From: Pseudomonadota bacterium | GTDB lineage: Bacteria; Pseudomonadota; Alphaproteobacteria; Reyranellales; Reyranellaceae | Direction: 5' to 3' | DNA: 63,602 nt | Assembly (NCBI GenBank): GCA_018240685.1 | Contig: JAFEFG010000009.1 | Location: forward strand, 1 to 63,602 | Part shown: positions 58,873-63,602 of the stretch, piece after piece | How the letters are laid out: each line of letters opens with the position of its first letter | How positions within the stretch are numbered: position 1 is the stretch's first letter | Notes under the pieces: model-generated | The model's input: the letters and a program-made list of their open reading frames with translations, nothing else | Told to the model about the DNA's origin: nothing | The model's database searches: none | Made by a program: the position numbers and the translations under genes

Positions 58873-61032
58873 CTACATGAAGGAATAGGGATCGATATCG
58901 ATCTGCAGACGGACCGAAGCCGGCAGGCCGATCTCGGCCAGCCAGGCGTGCAGCAGGGGTTGCACCGCGACATCGCGACCGGTCTTGAGCAGGAAGCGCC
59001 GCCGGTGCCGGCCGCGCAGCAAGGCCAGCGGTGCCGTGGAGGGGCCGAGGACGGTGACGCCCGGCTGGTGCGGCGCGCGGCGCGCGATGGCTGCGCAAAC
59101 ATTGTCCACCAGCGCGGGATCGGGCCCCGAGACGATCAGCGCCGCGAGCCGGCCGTAGGGCGGCATGCCGGCCGCCGACCGGGCCGCCAGTTCCGCCGCG
59201 ACGAAGCGGTCGCGATCGTTGGCGACCAGCGCCTGCATCACCGGATGCTCGGGCATGTGGGTCTGGACCAGGGCGCGGCCGGGCCGATCCTGCCGGCCGG
59301 CGCGGCCCGCCACCTGATAGAGGAGCTGGAAGGTGCGCTCGCCCGCGCGCAGATCGCCGCCGTTGAGGCCGAGATCGGCATCGACCACGACGACCAGCGT
59401 GAGGTTGGGAAAGTGATGGCCCTTGGCGGCCATCTGCGTGCCGATCAGGATGTCGATCTCGCCCGCGATCATGCGCTCGACCGCCGCCGTCGCCTCGGCG
59501 CGGCCGCCGAGGCTGTCCGAGGTGAAGAGTTCGAGCCGCGCCTCGGGGAAGAGTTCGTGTGCTTCCTCCGCCAGCCGCTCGACGCCCGGCCCGCAGGCGA
59601 CGAACTGGTCGATCGCGCCGCAATGCTTGCAGGCATGGGCCGGCGGCTCGCTGTAGCCGCAATGATGGCAGACCAGCACGCGCCGGAAGCGATGCTCGAC
59701 CAGCCAGGCCGAGCATTGCGGACATTCGAGTCCGTGCCCGCAGGCACGGCAGAGGGTGATCGGCGCATAGCCGCGCCGATTGAGGAAGAGAAGCGTCTGC
59801 TCGCCCGCAGCCAGCGTCTCCTTCATCGCCTCGACCACCGGCGGCGACAGCCAGTGGCCGCGGGCGGGCGGCGTCCGGCGCAAGTCGACGGCCGAGAGCG
59901 CGGCGAGCTGCTGGCCGCCATGGCGCGCGGGCAGATGCAGCGCGCTGTACCGGCCCGCCCTCACGTTCATGATGCTCTCGAGCGACGGCGTTGCCGAGGC
60001 CAGCACGACCGGCGCCGCCACCAGGCGCGCACGCACCACCGCCATGTCGCGCGCGTTGTAGGTGACGCCCTCCTCCTGCTTGAAGGAGGAATCGTGCTCC
60101 TCGTCGACGACGATGAGGCCGAGGTCGGCGAACGGCAGGAACAGCGCCGAGCGCGCGCCCACGACGACGCTGACGCGGCCGTCGGCAATGGCGCGCCATG
60201 TCTCGCGCCGCTCGAGGCTGGTCAGGTCGGAATGCCATGAGGCCGGCGTGGCCCCGAAGCGATCCTCGAACCGCTTCAGCCACTGCGCGGTGAGCGCGAT
60301 CTCGGGCAGCAGCACCAGCACCTGCCGCTTTTCCGCCAGCGCCGCGGCGATCGCCTCGAAATAGACCTCCGTCTTGCCCGCACCCGGCACGCCGTCGAGC
60401 AGCACCGCGGAGAAGGCATGCGCCTTGACCCGGGCGATCAGGGCGTCCGCGGCGTGGCGCTGCTCACCCGACAGCAGCGGGCCGTCGCGCAGCCCGTCGG
60501 GCTGCGGGAAGGTGCGGCGCATCGTGCGTTCCTCCGCCGCGAGGAGGCCGATCGACGCCATCGTCTTGACCACCGAGGTGCCGACACCGGCCACATGCGC
60601 GAGTTCGGCCACCGGCATCGCCGGCCCGTCCTTCAGCGCCTCGAGCACGCGGCGCCGCGCCGCCGTGAGCTTGAGCGCGGCATCGCCCGCCGTTTCGGCC
60701 GGCCGGTAGACAAGTTCCGTCCGCGGCGCCTCCAGCGCCGAAGTGGAGCTCATGGCCATGCGCAGCACCGCGCCCGGCGGCGTCAGCGTGTAGGCCGCGA
60801 CCCAGTCGACGAAGCGGCGCAGCGCATCGGTCATCGGCCGCGCCGGCAGGACATGCGCGAGGTCGCGCAGCTTTGCGCGCGGCACATCGCCCGTGCCCTC
60901 GCCCCACACGACGCCCAGCGTCTCGCGCTTGCCGAGCGGCACGACGACGAAGCTGCCGGGCGCGACCTCGATGTCCTCGGGCACGCTGTAGTCGTAGGCA
61001 TCGGCGAGGGGCAGCGGCAGCAGGACCTTCAC
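58873..61032 (-). CDS. priA: Primosomal protein N' (replication restart helicase)
   Basis: A 719-residue superfamily 2 helicase that restarts stalled forks. The N-terminal DNA-binding domain starts [29 protein letters not shown]. Motif I is [17 protein letters not shown], motif [17 protein letters not shown], and the zinc sites are [13 protein letters not shown] and [17 protein letters not shown]. Motifs IV-VI include [14 protein letters not shown] and [17 protein letters not shown] at 61032 fits the conserved beginning; the frame could start at ATG 61167, but those 45 residues are polar and atypical. Confidence 0.95.
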   Translation of the reverse strand: MKVLLPLPLADAYDYSVPEDIEVAPGSFVVVPLGKRETLGVVWGEGTGDVPRAKLRDLAHVLPARPMTDALRRFVDWVAAYTLTPPGAVLRMAMSSTSALEAPRTELVYRPAETAGDAALKLTAARRRVLEALKDGPAMPVAELAHVAGVGTSVVKTMASIGLLAAEERTMRRTFPQPDGLRDGPLLSGEQRHAADALIARVKAHAFSAVLLDGVPGAGKTEVYFEAIAAALAEKRQVLVLLPEIALTAQWLKRFEDRFGATPASWHSDLTSLERRETWRAIADGRVSVVVGARSALFLPFADLGLIVVDEEHDSSFKQEEGVTYNARDMAVVRARLVAAPVVLASATPSLESIMNVRAGRYSALHLPARHGGQQLAALSAVDLRRTPPARGHWLSPPVVEAMKETLAAGEQTLLFLNRRGYAPITLCRACGHGLECPQCSAWLVEHRFRRVLVCHHCGYSEPPAHACKHCGAIDQFVACGPGVERLAEEAHELFPEARLELFTSDSLGGRAEATAAVERMIAGEIDILIGTQMAAKGHHFPNLTLVVVVDADLGLNGGDLRAGERTFQLLYQVAGRAGRQDRPGRALVQTHMPEHPVMQALVANDRDRFVAAELAARSAAGMPPYGRLAALIVSGPDPALVDNVCAAIARRAPHQPGVTVLGPSTAPLALLRGRHRRRFLLKTGRDVAVQPLLHAWLAEIGLPASVRLQIDIDPYSFM

Positions 61033-61182
61033 GGTCCGCGCAACTCCCCTCCCGGGGCCGGTGTTTTCCACCGATTCCGGATGCGCCTGTCCTCTCCCCT
61101 CGGCTTGTGGCTGAGAGGGCGAATCGCTAGAAATTGTGGCAGCGCGCCGTTCCGAACCACTGGCCATTGGGGTATTTTATAT

Positions 61183-61839
<657 letters not shown>

Positions 61840-61854
61840 CCGCGGAGACGGGGG

Positions 61855-62586
61855 ATGGCAAACGACGGCATCGTTACGGCACCCGACGGATCGGGCCGGC
61901 AGGTGAAGCTGATCACCGCCGACGACGTCGTCGCCTACCTCAAGGCGCATCCCGACTTCTTCACCAAGCACGCCGAACTGGCCGGTGAGCTCGGCCTCAC
62001 CTCGGCCGTGCAGAGCCCCGGCGTGATCGACATGCAGCAGGCGATCCTGAAGCGCCTGCGCAGCGAGATCGACCGGCTGAAGAGCGAGCGCACGGAGATC
62101 ATCGCCAACTCCAAGCAGAACCAGATCGTCCAGAACCGCATCCAGGCGGCGGTCATCAGCATCATCCAGGCGCCAAGCTTCGAGAAGATGATCCACGTCG
62201 TCACCCACGAGCTGCCCGAGCTGCTGGATGTCGACTTCATCACGCTGGCGATCGAGGCCAATGCCGACGCGCCCAAGAAGGCGCCGGTGCGCGGCATCTA
62301 CGTGCTGTCGCCGGGCGCGATCGACATGGCGATCGGCGAGAGCAAGCATGCGCGCCTGCGCAGCAACATCGCGGGCGACGAGGCCTTCTTCGGCGATGTC
62401 GCGCGCTTCGTGCAATCGGACGTGCTGCTCAGGCTGCGCGTCTCCTCGGGCTCGCCCGATGGTGTGATGTGCTTCGGCTCGCGCAATCCCGAGGCCTTCG
62501 GCCCCGACATGGCCACCGAGCTGCTGTTCTTCCTGTCCAAGGTGCTGGAAAACACCATCCGCGCCTGGCTCGACCTGCCCGAGTAG
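61855..62586 (+). CDS. DUF484 family protein
   Basis: A 243-residue cytoplasmic protein. The conserved N-terminal motif DVVAYLKAHPDFFTKHAELAGEL is followed by a helical linker (residues 60-90) and a GAF-like domain ending in LFFLSKVLENTIRAWLDL. DUF484 proteins precede xerC in many proteobacteria, as here, 9 bases ahead. The function is unknown; conservation with xerC hints at a link to recombination or cell division. Confidence 0.93.
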   Translation: MANDGIVTAPDGSGRQVKLITADDVVAYLKAHPDFFTKHAELAGELGLTSAVQSPGVIDMQQAILKRLRSEIDRLKSERTEIIANSKQNQIVQNRIQAAVISIIQAPSFEKMIHVVTHELPELLDVDFITLAIEANADAPKKAPVRGIYVLSPGAIDMAIGESKHARLRSNIAGDEAFFGDVARFVQSDVLLRLRVSSGSPDGVMCFGSRNPEAFGPDMATELLFFLSKVLENTIRAWLDLPE

Positions 62587-62595
62587 GCCGACCGC

Positions 62596-63537
62596 GTGGC
62601 CGCGCGCCTGACAGCCGCGCGCGAGGCGTGGCGGGACTGGCTGAAGAGCGAACGGCGGCTCGCCGCCCATACCCTGGTCGCCTACGAGCACGACGTCGCG
62701 ACCTTCCTCGACTTCATGACGACCTATCTCGGCGCGCCGCCGACGCTCGAGGCGCTGGCGAAGCTCAAGCCCGCCGAGTTCCGCGCCTGGCTGGCCGAGC
62801 GCGCGCGCCAGGGGATGGCGCGCAGCTCGACGGCGCGGGCCTTCTCCTCGGTCCGCTCCTTCTTCCGTTTCCTCGACAAGAACGGACTGGCCAGCAACGC
62901 GAGCATCGGTGCGCTCAAGACGCCGAAGCTGCCGCGCGCGGTACCGAAGGCGCTGTCCGAGCCGGACATGGAGGAGGTCCTCGAAGCCGAGTCCGAGCGC
63001 GAGCGCGCGCCCTGGATCGACAAGCGAGACACCGCGGTGCTGCTGCTGCTCTACGGCGCCGGCCTGCGCATCGCCGAGGCGCTCGGGCTCAGCAAGGGCA
63101 CGGTCGAGGCGCTGCTGAAGAGCGGCCAGGACACGCTCGCCATCACCGGCAAGGGCAACAAGACGCGGATCGTGCCGCTGCTGCCGCAGGCGCTCGAGGC
63201 GCTGGCGGCCTATCGCGACGCCTGCCCCGACCTCGCCGCGCTCGGCCCCAACGACGCCTTCTTCCTCGGCGCGCGCGGCGGGCCGCTCGATCCCGCCATC
63301 GTCCAGAAGCGGGTGCGCGAGATCCGCGCGCAGCTCGGCCTGCCCGAGAGCGTGACGCCGCACGCGCTGCGGCACTCCTTCGCCACCCATCTCCTGGGCG
63401 CCGGCGGCGACCTGCGCACCATCCAGGAGCTGCTGGGCCATGCCAGCCTGTCGACCACCCAGCGCTATACCGACGTCGACGCCGCCCGGCTGAGCGCCGT
63501 CTACCGGGCCGCCCACCCGCGCGCCAAGGTCCGCTAG
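62596..63537 (+). CDS. xerC: Tyrosine recombinase XerC
   Basis: A 313-residue chromosome-dimer resolution recombinase acting at dif. The N-terminal SAM-like domain holds LAAHTLVAYEHDVATFLDFM. The catalytic residues are the Arg in YGAGLRIAEALGL, Lys in ITGKGNKTRIVPL, His-x-x-Arg in TPHALRHSFATHLL, His in LGHASLSTTQ and the nucleophile Tyr in QRYTDVD. GTG start follows the DUF484 stop by 9 bases. Whether it is XerC or XerD is decided by its pairing with DUF484. Confidence 0.93.
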   Translation: MAARLTAAREAWRDWLKSERRLAAHTLVAYEHDVATFLDFMTTYLGAPPTLEALAKLKPAEFRAWLAERARQGMARSSTARAFSSVRSFFRFLDKNGLASNASIGALKTPKLPRAVPKALSEPDMEEVLEAESERERAPWIDKRDTAVLLLLYGAGLRIAEALGLSKGTVEALLKSGQDTLAITGKGNKTRIVPLLPQALEALAAYRDACPDLAALGPNDAFFLGARGGPLDPAIVQKRVREIRAQLGLPESVTPHALRHSFATHLLGAGGDLRTIQELLGHASLSTTQRYTDVDAARLSAVYRAAHPRAKVR

Positions 63538-63553
63538 CCCCCCGGCGAGGGCA

Positions 63554-63576
63554 GTTACCGCCCGGTAACGTTTTTT
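63554..63576 (+). terminator. Hairpin with T-run after xerC
   Basis: GTTACC-GCCC-GGTAAC (63554-63569) is followed by G and six T (63571-63576), fitting a rho-independent terminator 16 bases after the xerC stop. The same palindrome could instead be a TetR-type operator, because AAGGAG (63592-63597) for another gene lies just before the window end. Confidence 0.6.
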
Positions 63577-63602
63577 AAAAAGGAAATAAAAAGGAGAACC
63601 GG

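Overview
The window is a 63.6 kb piece of a GC-rich alphaproteobacterial chromosome. The core-gene order points there: rplU-rpmA-obgE-proB-proA-nadD-rsfS-rlmH, gpmI-ctpA-divergent polysaccharide deacetylase-rppH, atpHAGDC, and priA / fsa-DUF484-xerC. So do two solitary Bug-type solute receptors, a DUF1127 protein and a Bradyrhizobium-type D-tartrate dehydratase. The mix resembles Rhodospirillales/Reyranella-like soil and water bacteria, but that placement is inference from gene content. No insertion sequence, prophage or CRISPR array was seen.

Left part (1-26 kb, accessory). It opens with the end of a PqiB/MCE protein, the PqiC lipoprotein and a DUF3313 lipoprotein. Next come a Bug receptor whose ribosome-binding site lies inside a strong hairpin, a small DMT protein, feoAB on the minus strand, and a hydrolase / CoA-transferase / flavoprotein operon that ends in a truncated acetyltransferase. 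A minus-strand operon otsB-GH15-otsA with overlapping genes makes and probably turns over trehalose. A plus-strand set (class V aminotransferase, SMP-30 lactonase, MFS transporter, D-tartrate dehydratase) faces a second Bug receptor and looks like a hydroxy-acid catabolic island. It is followed by a CPA2 antiporter, an aldo/keto reductase, an LprI-like protein, and a tight operon of a Helicobacter PgdA-type deacetylase, a 109-residue CxxC protein and a CobW/COG0523 GTPase.

Middle part (26-42 kb). A Nudix hydrolase, a complete tripartite RND efflux operon (outer-membrane gene first) with a following amidase, the divergent oxyR / ahpC-ahpF peroxide module, and a decayed patch (38.2-38.7 kb) holding a broken TetR gene and a fragment like the end of a resolvase-linked protein. 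Then an MBL-fold protein, DNA-3-methyladenine glycosylase I, and a TetR-YciI pair preceded by two near-identical palindromes.

Right part (41.5-63.6 kb, core). A tRNA-Ser(CGA) gene diverges from the rplU promoter, followed by ribosomal, GTPase, proline and NAD biosynthesis genes. nadD and rsfS occupy one uninterrupted reading frame, with a good Shine-Dalgarno and an ATC codon where rsfS would be expected to start. Cell-envelope and RNA-decay genes follow, then a ferritin-like protein, the ATP synthase F1 operon on the minus strand, priA, and fsa-DUF484-xerC.

The observations most worth a second look are the NadD-RsfS read-through frame and the second gene (CPA2 antiporter) with an ATC at the expected start, the deacetylase / CxxC / CobW operon, the SD-masking hairpin, the TetR double palindrome and the TetR pseudogene patch.
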